Under the pieces are notes generated by a model. That model saw only the letters and a program-made list of their open reading frames with translations. It had not been told where the DNA came from and did not search any database. Below are positions 39,701 through 48,493 of a stretch of 64,000 nucleotides of DNA, piece after piece. Made by a program: the position numbers and the translations under genes. Numbering within the stretch: position 1 is the stretch's first letter; each line of letters opens with the position of its first letter. This DNA comes from Cellvibrio sp. pealriver (GTDB lineage Bacteria; Pseudomonadota; Gammaproteobacteria; Pseudomonadales; Cellvibrionaceae): the NCBI RefSeq assembly GCF_001183545.1, contig NZ_KQ236688.1, positions 3,546,395 to 3,610,394 of the forward strand, given 5' to 3'.

Positions 39701-41104
39701 GTGCCAGTCCCTACCAGCGTTCAATCATTACTCAACAAACAAAATGTGCACTATCAGGTGTCTGAAGTGCCTGCGTCTGAGAATGAAAGGGCCCGTTGGC
39801 ATGACCAGCATCTACGTACTATGAGCGCAGCCAAATCGGTTATTTTGCAAGACGGAAAAGGGCGTGTGCAGGTGATTTATGCCGCTGACCGCCTGCTGGA
39901 TCTCAAGGCAGTCAACCGCCAGTTAGGGCGCGAACTGCATGCAGCGAAACCGGAAGATATCCATAAGTTTTGTGTATCCCATAATTTGCAGTCTATTCCG
40001 GCGCTACCCAAACTGGCCGGTTTGCTGACATTGATTGACCGCAGTCTGATCGAGCGCCCCGAATTGCTGGCGGATTCAGGCGATGAGCAGCAGTTGCTGC
40101 GTTTCAGCCGCGAAGAATTCCAGCAAATAATGGATGACGCCACCATTTGCGATATCGCTGTGCCACTTGAGCCGCTGGAAGTGGACGATACCAGCACCAG
40201 CGATACCGAACAGATCCTCGGCGCGGTGCGCAACTTTACCCAATTGCGCGTGAAGCAGCGCCTTGAAGAAACCCTTGAATTACCACCGTTATCGGATACC
40301 GCGCAGCGCATTATCAAGCTGCGGGTAAACCCCAATGCGGATATCAGCGATCTTGCGCAGATCGTCGAAACCGATCCAAGCCTTGCTGCACAAGTCGTGA
40401 GCTGGGCGGCATCGCCTTACTACTCTGCGCCGGGCAAAATCAAATCCATTCACGATGCGATTGTCCGCGTACTTGGTTTTGATATGGTGCTCAACCTCGC
40501 ACTGGGTTTGTCACTTGGCAAAGCCATGACCATTCCCAAAGAGGGGCCGCACGGGGCTTTGCCTTACTGGCAGCAAGCGGTCTACATGGCGGCGACCATT
40601 GAAGGATTGGTAACCGCGATTCCACGCGACCATCGCCCCAGCTTTGGTATGGCTTATTTGTGCGGCCTGCTGCACAACTTTGGCTATTTGATCCTGGCTG
40701 AAGTATTTCCTCCGTATTTCCGCAATTATTGCGAATTGGCTGACACCAATCCGCATGTTGACCATCAGGCCGTTGAACGCCATTTATTGGGCGTGACCCG
40801 TGAGCAATTGGGCGCTTCGCTGATGTCGCTCTGGTCGATGCCGGAAGAGGTGGTGGTCGGATTGCGCCACCAAAACAATCCGCATTATCAAGGTGAATAT
40901 GCGGCTTACGCCAAGTTGATTTATGTCGCCCAGCGCTTGCTGTACCAGCACAACATTGGCCGTGGCCCCAAGCAGGCTATTCCACCGCAGGTGTTTGAAG
41001 ACCTGCATCTGGATCCGGAAAAGGCCTACACCACGGTGGCTAACATCATTGAATCGGGCGATGACCTCAAGCATATCGCTCACGAGCTTTCGCCTCATCA
41101 CTGA
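39701..41104 (+). CDS. YbaK-like deacylase domain fused to HDOD
   Basis: Cytoplasmic protein of 467 residues, GTG start with AAGAGGAG upstream. Residues about 1-150 resemble the YbaK/ProX aminoacyl-tRNA deacylase fold (VQSLLNKQNVHYQVSEV, SAAKSVILQDGKGRVQVIYAADRLLD, SIPALPKLAGLLTLIDRSL). After an acidic linker, residues about 185-400 form an HDOD domain (LPPLSDTAQRIIKLRVNP, IVETDPSLAAQVVSWA, SIHDAIVRVLGFDMVLNLA). Similar fused proteins are annotated in Pseudomonas relatives. Whether the YbaK part still hydrolyses mischarged tRNA is unknown; the key Lys of YbaK appears as Lys48 in SAAKSV. Confidence 0.85.
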   Translation: MPVPTSVQSLLNKQNVHYQVSEVPASENERARWHDQHLRTMSAAKSVILQDGKGRVQVIYAADRLLDLKAVNRQLGRELHAAKPEDIHKFCVSHNLQSIPALPKLAGLLTLIDRSLIERPELLADSGDEQQLLRFSREEFQQIMDDATICDIAVPLEPLEVDDTSTSDTEQILGAVRNFTQLRVKQRLEETLELPPLSDTAQRIIKLRVNPNADISDLAQIVETDPSLAAQVVSWAASPYYSAPGKIKSIHDAIVRVLGFDMVLNLALGLSLGKAMTIPKEGPHGALPYWQQAVYMAATIEGLVTAIPRDHRPSFGMAYLCGLLHNFGYLILAEVFPPYFRNYCELADTNPHVDHQAVERHLLGVTREQLGASLMSLWSMPEEVVVGLRHQNNPHYQGEYAAYAKLIYVAQRLLYQHNIGRGPKQAIPPQVFEDLHLDPEKAYTTVANIIESGDDLKHIAHELSPHH

Positions 41105-41137
41105 TAGGCTCGGTTGCTACCGGGATCGATCCAAGGC

Positions 41138-41167
41138 AAAACCCCTTCCAAGGGGTTTTGTGTTTTT
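41138..41167 (+). terminator. Intrinsic terminator after the YbaK-HDOD gene
   Basis: Perfect 10-base stem AAAACCCCTT / AAGGGGTTTT with a two-base loop, then GTGTTTTT. Confidence 0.85.
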
Positions 41168-41238
41168 AGCGGAACCGATTTTTAATCGATTATTAAAACA
41201 ATAGCTTTTCCACCACTTCACCAGCAGACAGGTTTGTT

Positions 41239-42042
41239 ATGACCATTGATTTTCCCGCTGCAGAAGCAGCAGCCATTCTTGTAGAGCGCCGTATTAAGGG
41301 TATACAGGCAGAGCGATTACCCGAAAGTTGCCGCCCACAAACTATTGAACAGGCGCTGGCCGTCCAGAACGCTGTTGCCGAGCGCTGGTGTGATGTGATG
41401 GATGACAGTATCGGCGGCTGGAAATGCCTGCAGCCACCGGCTGATGACAAGGTGATTGTCGGCTCGATTTTTACCCGCACCATCGATTCTGTGCCTCCGG
41501 TATCCCTCTGGGCAAAAACCACGGCAGAGGGCGAACGCGCGCGTATCGAACCGGAATTGGCATTTTTCTTTGGGCAGGATTTACCGCCGCGCGCCGAACC
41601 TTACACGCCGGATGAAGTCGATGCAGCGATTGCCAGAACCCATATGGCACTGGAGTTGATCAATAGCCGCTACGCTGATCCCGCCAGTTGTGAGTTCCCT
41701 GAAATGCTGGCCGATGGCCTGGTCAATCAGGGGCTGTTCATCGGCCCGCAAGTGGATTCAGCGCAAGCGCGCGCGGCGAGCAGTTTTACTATCACCATGA
41801 CCTGTGCCAATGGCGAGGTGATCGAGCGTCAGGGGCAGCACCCGAATACCCATCCGCGTGCGCCACTTTACTGGCTGGCGGAATTTTTGCGCAGCCGGGG
41901 GCAGGGCATAGTCGCGGGGCAGGCCGTCATCACCGGCTCTTATGCTGGCGTAATAGAGGTGCCGCTCAACACGGATATACAGATCGACTATGCTGGATTG
42001 GGCAGTATGCACGTCAGTTTCAGTGCCAAACAGGCCGTTTGA
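41239..42042 (+). CDS. 2-keto-4-pentenoate hydratase-like protein (FAH fold)
   Basis: Probable member of the 2-oxopent-4-enoate hydratase/4-oxalocrotonate decarboxylase group, 267 residues. The metal-binding ExE of the fold is in ERARIEPELAFFFGQDL; ALELINSRYADP and QGQHPNTHPRAPLYWLAEFL, with IVAGQAVITGSYAG, agree with the MhpD-type fold. These enzymes act in meta-cleavage routes for aromatic compounds, but no other such pathway gene is here, so the physiological substrate is open. It begins a short cluster with a thioesterase (28 bases) and a ZIP transporter. Confidence 0.8.
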   Translation: MTIDFPAAEAAAILVERRIKGIQAERLPESCRPQTIEQALAVQNAVAERWCDVMDDSIGGWKCLQPPADDKVIVGSIFTRTIDSVPPVSLWAKTTAEGERARIEPELAFFFGQDLPPRAEPYTPDEVDAAIARTHMALELINSRYADPASCEFPEMLADGLVNQGLFIGPQVDSAQARAASSFTITMTCANGEVIERQGQHPNTHPRAPLYWLAEFLRSRGQGIVAGQAVITGSYAGVIEVPLNTDIQIDYAGLGSMHVSFSAKQAV

Positions 42043-42070
42043 TAAAAAGGTCGATGAAACAGGAGTTTTT

Positions 42071-42484
42071 ATGAGCGATACATCCCCATCCCAACCCTTC
42101 TTCAGTTGCGAAATTCCCGTGCGCTGGGGCGATATGGATGCCTACGGGCATGTGAACAATACCCTTTATTTTCGCTATTTTGAGGAGGCGCGCTTCCAGT
42201 GGATGCTGGCAAAGGGGCTGCCTCTCAAAAGTGATACCCACCCCGTCGTCGTCACCATTGGGTGTACGTTTATGCGGCCGATTTTCCATCCGGAAACCCT
42301 GCGTATTGATGTGTATATCTCCGAGCCTGGCCGCTCCAGTTTTATGGTGACTTACAAGGTTTATACCGCCTCGCAGCCGGATGTACCGGCGGCTGAAGGC
42401 TATTCCAAAGTGGTCTGGGTCAGTTCGGTTGACGGTAAATCGGTACCTCTACCCGACCCGGTACGCGCTTGGTTTGCGGGCTAA
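42071..42484 (+). CDS. Hotdog-fold acyl-CoA thioesterase (YbgC/FadM type)
   Basis: A 137-residue protein from the ATG at 42071, with GGAG-type signal upstream (CAGGAG). The active-site loop VRWGDMDAYGHVNNTLYFRYFEEAR matches 4-hydroxybenzoyl-CoA thioesterase-like proteins (Asp as catalytic base, followed by GHVNN). Substrate cannot be stated; such enzymes cleave aryl- or acyl-CoA esters. It lies 28 bases after the hydratase gene and 3 bases before the ZIP gene. Confidence 0.88.
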   Translation: MSDTSPSQPFFSCEIPVRWGDMDAYGHVNNTLYFRYFEEARFQWMLAKGLPLKSDTHPVVVTIGCTFMRPIFHPETLRIDVYISEPGRSSFMVTYKVYTASQPDVPAAEGYSKVVWVSSVDGKSVPLPDPVRAWFAG

Positions 42485-42487
42485 GCC

Positions 42488-43255
42488 ATGCCGGTGTGGC
42501 TGGAGGCTGGTTTTTGGGGATTCGCGGCCGCCAGTGCCCTGATGCTGGGGGCGTTGCTTGGTTGGTTTATCCGGTTTTCTGCTAAAACGGTCGCTTACGT
42601 GATGGCGTTTGGCAGTGGAATCTTGCTGTCGGCGTTGAGCTTTGAGCTGGTGGCAGATGCAGTGGAGCAGGCTAGCACAGTGTGGGTAATCGCCGGTTTT
42701 ATGGGGGGCGCATTGGTATTTTCCCTGATTAACCGCGCACTCAATCACCCGGCAAAACACCGCAAACGCTCGCGTGGGCAGCACCCGCACTCCCATGCCG
42801 AAGCATCCTCGCCGGTATCGAACGGCGGTGTGGCGATTGCCGCGGGCACTTTGCTCGATGGCATTCCCGAATCCATCGCCATAGGTTTATTGGTCGCCAG
42901 CGGTGGCAAGCTCAGCATTGTCACCATTACTGCTATTTTTATCTCGAACATTCCAGAGGCGCTTTCCAGTACGGCGGGCATGCGTCAGGCCGGGCGTAGC
43001 GGCGGGTTTATTTTGCGGCTCTGGGGTGGGATTGCGTTGCTATCGGGGTGTTTTGCCGTTATCGGTGCATTGTTTTTCGGATCGGCACCGGAGCATGTCA
43101 AAGCCCTGATTAGTTGCATCGCTGCCGGCGGGATTTTTGCGATGGTAGTGGAGACGATGATCCCCGAAGCCTTCGCCGAAACTCATGAAATGTCGGGTTT
43201 GGTGGCCGCGCTGGGGTTTGTTGTTGCTATAGCATTACAAACATTGGAAATGTAA
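42488..43255 (+). CDS. ZIP family metal transporter
   Basis: Inner membrane protein of 255 residues with about eight hydrophobic helices. Helix IV/V metal motifs are present: GTLLDGIPESIAIGLL and SNIPEALSSTAGM. A His-rich loop (GQHPHSHAEAS) lies between helices III and IV. Zinc or iron uptake is the usual role of ZIP proteins; direction and metal are not shown by sequence. It is not close to the Zur box and no Zur-like site was seen before it. Confidence 0.88.
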   Translation: MPVWLEAGFWGFAAASALMLGALLGWFIRFSAKTVAYVMAFGSGILLSALSFELVADAVEQASTVWVIAGFMGGALVFSLINRALNHPAKHRKRSRGQHPHSHAEASSPVSNGGVAIAAGTLLDGIPESIAIGLLVASGGKLSIVTITAIFISNIPEALSSTAGMRQAGRSGGFILRLWGGIALLSGCFAVIGALFFGSAPEHVKALISCIAAGGIFAMVVETMIPEAFAETHEMSGLVAALGFVVAIALQTLEM

Positions 43256-43374
43256 TGCGTATAAGGCAAATCAGCTCAGGGGTTCTGCGGTGGTGTCATC
43301 AAACCGTAACCTGCAGGGCGCAAAAAGGTGCCCGCTAATTGTGTTTACTGTTGTTGTGAATCCAAGGATTTTTT

Positions 43375-44868
43375 ATGCCTGTTAACGCTGGACAATTGAG
43401 TCGTCGTCATTTCCTTAAAAATGCATCCGCCGTTGCGCTGGCGTTGGGAGGTCTGCGCAGTTTGCAGCTGCAGGCGCAGGTCTATGCGCAGGACCCGGTA
43501 TACGGGATCGACAAGGTTGGCCAGTTATTGCTGGACCCTGCAGGCATTCTCAATTTGCCGCGCCATTTCAGTTATCGCGTTATTTCCCGCACCGGCGACC
43601 GCATGAGCGATGGGTTGATCACGCCCAGCGCACCTGATGGTATGGCGGCCTTTCCGGTGCCGGGTAACCCCAGCCAGTGCATTTTGGTGCGCAACCATGA
43701 GTTGGCATCCAGTCTTGATGAAATCGACCCCTTCGGTGGTGATCGCAAATTGGCGCGCAAGCATGTGGGTGACAAAGCCTACGACAATCACTTGTTGACC
43801 ATGCGCCCCGTAAACGGCGGCACCAGCACCTTGTTGTTTGACCATCGCAGTGGCCGCGTAGAACGCAGTCATCTCAGCCTGATTGGAACCGCGCGTAACT
43901 GTGCGGGCGGCGCAACACCCTGGGGTAGCTGGCTCACCTGCGAAGAATCACTGGTGGGTAAACTGCAAGGCTATGGCCGTGAACATGGCTACGTATTCGA
44001 AGTGCCATCGCTCAGCAAAGGGCTGGTCGATGCCGTACCGCTTAAAGACATGGGGCGATTTATGCACGAGGCGGCGGCGGTGGATAGCACCAGCGGCATT
44101 GTTTATTTATCAGAGGATTATGAGCGCGGTTTGTTCTATCGCTTCCTGCCCAAAGTACCTGGCAAGCTGGCGCAGGGCGGTCGCTTGCAAGCCCTGGCGA
44201 TTCGCGGCTGGCCAAAAGCCAACACGCGCAACTGGCCGGAAGACTCCACCGATAAACATGCGCAATCGGTGGCCATCAACCAGCGTTTTGAGTGCGAGTG
44301 GATCGACCTTGAGGAAGTGACATCGCCCGATGGCGATCTCAGCAAACGGGGTGAAGCCAAAGGTGCGGCGATTTTTGCCCGGGGTGAAGGATTGGCGTTT
44401 GCGCTGCGCGACGATAACACCCGCGAAGTCCTGTTTGCGGCAACCGGCGGCGGCCCCAACCGTATCGGTCAGGTCTGGCGCTACCAGCCCAGCCCCTACG
44501 AAGGCACCGCGCGCGAAGCGGAGCAGCCGGGCACTATGGAGCTGTTGTATGAGAGCCATAACCGCGCGGTGTTGGAGTCTTGCGACAATATTGCCGTCGC
44601 CCCCTGGGGTGATTTGATTATTTGCGAAGACAGCTATTCGGATAATCCCGATACCGTGAACTATCTGCGCGGGCTTACGCCTGAGGGGAAAATCTACACG
44701 CTGGCGATGAATGCGCATCCGGAGAAAGGTGAGTTTTGCGGTGCCTGTTTTTCGCCCGATGGCACAACCTTGTTTGTGAATATCCAGCGCCCCGGAATGA
44801 CCTTGGCGATCACCGGCCCATGGGGGCATTTGCGCAACCAGGCCAAGGGTATGGATAAAGTAAGTTAG
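43375..44868 (+). CDS. PhoX-like DUF839 phosphatase, Tat-exported
   Basis: Secreted 497-residue protein with a twin-arginine leader (SRRHFLKNASAVALALGG, residues 9-26). The rest is a beta-propeller of the PhoX/DUF839 family, with RNCAGGATPWGSWLTCEE, GRFMHEAAAVD, YLSEDYERGLFYRFLP, FAATGGGPNRIGQVW, DNIAVAPWGDLIICED and CFSPDGTTLFVNIQRPG. PhoX enzymes are calcium/iron alkaline phosphatases that release phosphate from esters. I cannot confirm every metal ligand by eye, so phosphatase activity is probable and not proven. No Pho box was recognised upstream. The stop codon overlaps a terminator stem. Confidence 0.85.
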   Translation: MPVNAGQLSRRHFLKNASAVALALGGLRSLQLQAQVYAQDPVYGIDKVGQLLLDPAGILNLPRHFSYRVISRTGDRMSDGLITPSAPDGMAAFPVPGNPSQCILVRNHELASSLDEIDPFGGDRKLARKHVGDKAYDNHLLTMRPVNGGTSTLLFDHRSGRVERSHLSLIGTARNCAGGATPWGSWLTCEESLVGKLQGYGREHGYVFEVPSLSKGLVDAVPLKDMGRFMHEAAAVDSTSGIVYLSEDYERGLFYRFLPKVPGKLAQGGRLQALAIRGWPKANTRNWPEDSTDKHAQSVAINQRFECEWIDLEEVTSPDGDLSKRGEAKGAAIFARGEGLAFALRDDNTREVLFAATGGGPNRIGQVWRYQPSPYEGTAREAEQPGTMELLYESHNRAVLESCDNIAVAPWGDLIICEDSYSDNPDTVNYLRGLTPEGKIYTLAMNAHPEKGEFCGACFSPDGTTLFVNIQRPGMTLAITGPWGHLRNQAKGMDKVS

Positions 44869-44893
44869 CGCTTGTTTACTCCAAGCGCTTTTA
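44867..44893 (+). terminator. Intrinsic terminator at the end of the PhoX-like gene
   Basis: Stem AGCGCTTG / CAAGCGCT with a seven-base loop, followed by TTTTA. The last two bases of the stop codon lie in the stem. Confidence 0.65.
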
Positions 44894-44948
44894 TGTTCGG
44901 GTAGTTTCTGTTTTTAATGGTTTTTTCTCTGGGTTTTCTTGCTCAATC

Positions 44949-45800
44949 TCAGGCTGCTTCCAGTGCAGCCTGCGCGTCCAGCTCATGCCAGCGGGTGGTG
45001 TCGCTGTGGTGCAAGAGGCGCATGTTGCCCTGATGGTCTTCAACCAGCGCAGTGCAGTTCTCAATCCAGTCGCCGCAATTGGCGTAGCGTAAACCGCCTT
45101 CTTCGCGCAGTGCAGGATAGTGAATATGGCCGCAGACAACGCCGTCGTAACCGCGTCGTTTGGCCTCGGCAATGGCCTCCCGCTCATAGGTTTCAATCGC
45201 CGCCTTGGCACCTTTGATATTGCTCTTGATTAATCCGGCCAGTGAAAAATAGGGGCGACCCATAAGCTTGCGGATGCGATCAGACCAGCGATTGATAAAC
45301 AACAAGAGTTCATAACCGTGGTCGCCAATAACCCGCGTCAACCAGCTGTGGTTGATGTAGGCATCCATCGCATCGCCGTGCATGATCAGCAAACGTTTGC
45401 CATCGGCAGTCACATATTCATGTTCCTGCGCAATTTCAATTGGGCCGAATAACTGGCCAGAGAAGTGGCGGATAGGATCATCGTGGTTGCCGGGCACATA
45501 GACTACACGCACGCCTCTGGCTGCCAGCTCATAGAACTTCAGCATCACCTGATAGTGTTTGGGTGGCCAGCAGAAGCGGCGCTTGAGCGACCACAAATCC
45601 ACAATATCGCCCACCAAATACAAGGTGTCGCAATGGATGTGGTTGAGGAAATCCAGCAGGTAATCGGCTTTGCAATCGCGAAAGCCTAAATGGATATCCG
45701 AGATCCATATGGTGCGGGCATTGATCAGCGCGCTGGTCGGCTTGGGTGGGGTTTTATCGGCAACTAAAAAGTCGGCAGCGAGGGGATTGGCATGGGTCAT
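44949..45800 (-). CDS. LpxH-type metallophosphoesterase (UDP-2,3-diacylglucosamine diphosphatase family)
   Basis: Calcineurin-like phosphoesterase, 283 residues from the ATG at 45800. Metal-binding motifs in order: ISDIHLGFRD, GDIVDLW, VPGNHDDPI, IMHGDAMD and VCGHIHYP. The extended lid and the RFCWPPKHY segment point to the long LpxH-like family (sometimes called LpxH2/YbbF-type), which is distinct from the 240-residue canonical LpxH. It may act on a lipid A precursor or another phospholipid diphosphate; not certain. It is separate from other lipid A genes in this window. Confidence 0.8.
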   Translation of the reverse strand: MTHANPLAADFLVADKTPPKPTSALINARTIWISDIHLGFRDCKADYLLDFLNHIHCDTLYLVGDIVDLWSLKRRFCWPPKHYQVMLKFYELAARGVRVVYVPGNHDDPIRHFSGQLFGPIEIAQEHEYVTADGKRLLIMHGDAMDAYINHSWLTRVIGDHGYELLLFINRWSDRIRKLMGRPYFSLAGLIKSNIKGAKAAIETYEREAIAEAKRRGYDGVVCGHIHYPALREEGGLRYANCGDWIENCTALVEDHQGNMRLLHHSDTTRWHELDAQAALEAA

Positions 45801-45883
45801 GGTGCATTTCCGTAGCTGTTTCATCCCAGTCTGGGATCAACAGATGACGGAAAGGCAACATTTTGATGAATTTTGGGTGACAG

Positions 45884-46108
45884 TTAACCCGCGCGGCTAA
45901 CGGAGGTGGGTTGTTCTTGAATTAACCAGTGAAGCACCGCCTGACGGCTTTCCAGCATCTCGCAGTAGGTTTGCAGGACAATCGGGTTGGGGCTGGGTTG
46001 TTGTTGCAGGTGCTTGATGCGCGCCAGTAAAAAGTCGATGTCATGCTGTACTTTTTCGGCCACTTCCGTGCTGTTGAATGCTTCGTTACCAATATTGAGA
46101 ATCGTCAT
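45884..46108 (-). CDS. Small hypothetical protein
   Basis: A 74-residue acidic, Gln/Leu-rich protein, mostly helical (EVAEKVQHDIDFLLARIKHL). No signal peptide or family recognised. AAGGATA is placed 7 bases upstream of the ATG, which supports translation. It lies 83 bases upstream of the phosphoesterase gene on the same strand and may share its transcript. Confidence 0.6.
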   Translation of the reverse strand: MTILNIGNEAFNSTEVAEKVQHDIDFLLARIKHLQQQPSPNPIVLQTYCEMLESRQAVLHWLIQEQPTSVSRAG

Positions 46109-46262
46109 TAGGGCGTTATCCTTGCTGATTTAGCCGCCAAACTGTGACTGGGTGTCAAGGCGGGATGCTGCTCAGTATCGCGGAATCCCAAATGTGAAAA
46201 CAGTCGCAATTCTCCGCAAATCTTGTGAGATATTGCCTACAAGATTGTGCAGGGAGGGCAGT

Positions 46263-47048
46263 TTAGGCCTGTTGTTTTTTGAGTAGTGTCAGGCAAAACA
46301 GGCTGGTGGCAGAGAGCACTATGGCGGGGCCAGCCGGGCTATCCCACCAGTAAGACGCGGCAAGACCGGCACAAACCGCCGCAATTCCCAGCAAACTGGA
46401 CACTATCGCCATCTGCTCCGGGGTGTGTGTCAGGCGGCGGCTCGCCGCTGCGGGGATAATCAGCAGCGCGGTAATCAATAAAACCCCCACCACTTTCATC
46501 GCAATAGCGATGACCAGCGCCATCAGTAGCATCAGTGCCGTGCGCACACGGGTCACAGGTACACCTTCAACTTGCGCCAGCTCTTCATGCACGGTGATCG
46601 CAAGCAGCGGCCGCCAGAGCCACATCAGCGCGCCAATCACCGCGAGGGAAATAATCCAAATGCTCACCACGTCGCTTTGGCTGACCGAGAGAATATCCCC
46701 AAACAAGTAAGCCATCAGGTCGATCCGGCTGTCGCTGAAGACACTGACACACACCAGCCCCAGCGCGAGGGTGGAGTGGGAGAGTATTCCGAGCAGGGTG
46801 TCGGTGGCGAGGAAGCGGTTGTGCTGAAGAGCGACCAGTATCAACGCCAGTAGTAAGCAGCCAAGGGCGATGGCGACATTCAGGTTGATGTCCAGCAGTA
46901 AGCCAAATGTAACGCCGAGTAGGGCTGAATGCGCGAGGGTATCGCCAAAATACGCCATGCGACGCCAGACCGCAAAAGCGCCCAAAGGGCCTGCAACCAG
47001 GGCAACCGCGATTCCGGCAAGCAGCGCAAGTACTAGAAAATCAGGCAT
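46263..47048 (-). CDS. znuB: Zinc ABC transporter permease ZnuB
   Basis: Membrane component of high-affinity zinc uptake. The ATG at 47048 ([20 protein letters not shown]) gives 261 residues and the normal start; the frame is open upstream but only through znu[26 protein letters not shown], typical of ZnuB, and about seven membrane helices are visible. Its start overlaps the znuC stop by eight bases; the zur-znuC overlap is the same, so the three form one coupled operon. Confidence 0.95.
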   Translation of the reverse strand: MPDFLVLALLAGIAVALVAGPLGAFAVWRRMAYFGDTLAHSALLGVTFGLLLDINLNVAIALGCLLLALILVALQHNRFLATDTLLGILSHSTLALGLVCVSVFSDSRIDLMAYLFGDILSVSQSDVVSIWIISLAVIGALMWLWRPLLAITVHEELAQVEGVPVTRVRTALMLLMALVIAIAMKVVGVLLITALLIIPAAASRRLTHTPEQMAIVSSLLGIAAVCAGLAASYWWDSPAGPAIVLSATSLFCLTLLKKQQA

Positions 47049-47844
47049 GGTCATGTCCGCAATGGCTGCCATGGCGATGCACCAAAGACGCAGGTTTGCT
47101 CTTGATAACATCGCCATGGGCATCGTGCTGGTGATCGTGATGATGAGTGTAAATTGCCACCTGTGGGGCATTTGCCAACCCGGGAGTATCGCCAAAGAGT
47201 GCGAGGTAGGCGGGGTCGTTAGTGACTTGCTCCGGATGGCCCTCGCAGCAGATGTGCTGGTTGAGGCAAATAACGGTGTCGGTAGTGGCCATCACCAGAT
47301 GCAAATCGTGGGAGACCAGCAGCACTCCGCATTGGCGGCGGTTGCGGATTTCATTAATGAGTGCGTAAAGCGCCGACTGGCCGGTCACATCTACGCCCTG
47401 TACAGGTTCGTCCAACACCAGCAGTTGTGGATCGCGCAGCAGCGCTCGCGCCAGCAAAACACGCTGGGTTTCACCGCCCGAGAGCGACTGCATGGGCATA
47501 TTGATCAGCTTGTCGATGCCGGTCAGTGCCAGTGTTTCAGGTAAATCCGCGCGTGCTTTGCCTCCCAGTGCAAGGAAGCGCGCGACCGTTAAGGGCAGGC
47601 TGGCATCAATGTGGAGTTTTTGTGGCATGTAGCCAATGCGCAAGTCCTGTGCTTTCTCGATCTTCCCCTCATCGATCTTGAGTAACCCAAGTACTGCGCG
47701 TACAAGCGTGGTTTTACCTGCGCCGTTGGGGCCTATAAGGGTCACAATTTTACCGGCTTCCAGTGTCAGATCGGCGCGTTGGAGAATCTGGCGGCCGTTG
47801 CGCGTAACACATAACCCGCGCGCTTTGATCAGATACTCACTCAT
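47041..47844 (-). CDS. znuC: Zinc ABC transporter ATPase ZnuC
   Basis: ATPase of the zinc importer, 267 residues from the ATG at 47844 ([20 protein letters not shown]); upstream extension would read through zur. Walker [18 protein letters not shown], signature [15 protein letters not shown], Walker [13 protein letters not shown], and the ZnuC hallmark [16 protein letters not shown]. The C-terminus ends in a His-rich tail ([12 protein letters not shown] and [12 protein letters not shown]), which may hold or sense zinc. It overlaps zur by eight bases upstream and znuB by eight downstream. Confidence 0.95.
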   Translation of the reverse strand: MSEYLIKARGLCVTRNGRQILQRADLTLEAGKIVTLIGPNGAGKTTLVRAVLGLLKIDEGKIEKAQDLRIGYMPQKLHIDASLPLTVARFLALGGKARADLPETLALTGIDKLINMPMQSLSGGETQRVLLARALLRDPQLLVLDEPVQGVDVTGQSALYALINEIRNRRQCGVLLVSHDLHLVMATTDTVICLNQHICCEGHPEQVTNDPAYLALFGDTPGLANAPQVAIYTHHHDHQHDAHGDVIKSKPASLVHRHGSHCGHDHA

Positions 47845-48343
47845 GATGGCATTCTGCTCCATGGCCGGTTGCGCAGTTGGAGCACAGGCCGGATACCTCC
47901 AGCGACTGGGCTTCCACAGTGAAACCGGCATCCTGGGCGACATCCAGTATTTGCTTGCTCAGTGCGGGCTGGTCGAGTTCGATCGCAATGCCGCAGGCAC
48001 GACAAATCAAAAAATGGCTCTGGTGTTTGGTGCCGGGCGACGGGCAGCCAATAAAGGCATTGAGTACGTTAATTCGGTGGATCAGCCCCTGTTCCAGTAA
48101 GAAGTCCAAGGCGCGATAGACCGTCGGTGGTGCCACGCGGCGGGTGTTGGCTTTGGCCAGCATTTCCATCAGCGTATAAGCGCCAAGGGGCTTGTGGTTT
48201 TGCCAAATCAGCTCCAGCACCTGCAGGCGCAAATCGGTCAGGCGCACACCGCGGCCTATGCACAGCTGTCGGGCAGATTCCAGCGCATCGCTAATGCAAT
48301 GGCTGTGGTCATGGTGGCTACAGGCGATGGGGGTGTGTTCCAT
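47837..48343 (-). CDS. zur: Zinc uptake regulator Zur (Fur family)
   Basis: Zinc-responsive repressor, 168 residues. Residues 1-20 are His- and Cys-rich (CSHHDHSHC). The winged helix has [25 protein letters not shown] and [19 protein letters not shown]; metal sites are CRACG with a second cysteine pair CSNC near the end, and the H-x-H type sites in the C-terminal half. It heads the zur-znuC-znuB operon and is divergent from znuA; a Zur-type operator lies between the two (48436-48458), so it probably regulates itself and both transport units. Confidence 0.95.
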   Translation of the reverse strand: MEHTPIACSHHDHSHCISDALESARQLCIGRGVRLTDLRLQVLELIWQNHKPLGAYTLMEMLAKANTRRVAPPTVYRALDFLLEQGLIHRINVLNAFIGCPSPGTKHQSHFLICRACGIAIELDQPALSKQILDVAQDAGFTVEAQSLEVSGLCSNCATGHGAECHHE

Positions 48344-48435
48344 AAATGTCCCGGTATGTTTCCCCGTAAGGAATAGGCTGGATGCAGTACTTAAGTGCAG
48401 TACGCAAGACAGTTAAAGAGGAAAGTCAGCAGCTG

Positions 48436-48458
48436 GCTATGTTACTCTATAACCTTTC
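48436..48458. promoter_or_regulatory. Zur operator between zur and znuA
   Basis: The 23 bases starting GCTATGTTACTCTATAACC match the gammaproteobacterial Zur palindrome GAAATGTTATANTATAACA in both half sites (ATGTTA and TATAAC), 17 of 22 defined positions by my alignment, including the 3' TTTC. It lies 35 bases before the znuA ATG and 92 bases before the zur start, so it can repress both directions. Confidence 0.8.
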
Positions 48459-48493
48459 GTCTGGCATATAGTTCACGGGGTCGGGATAGAGTT

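Noticed and set aside
44110..44829. 239-codon frame opposite the PhoX-like gene
   Set aside because: Antisense to a gene with strong motifs; no ribosome binding site or domain.
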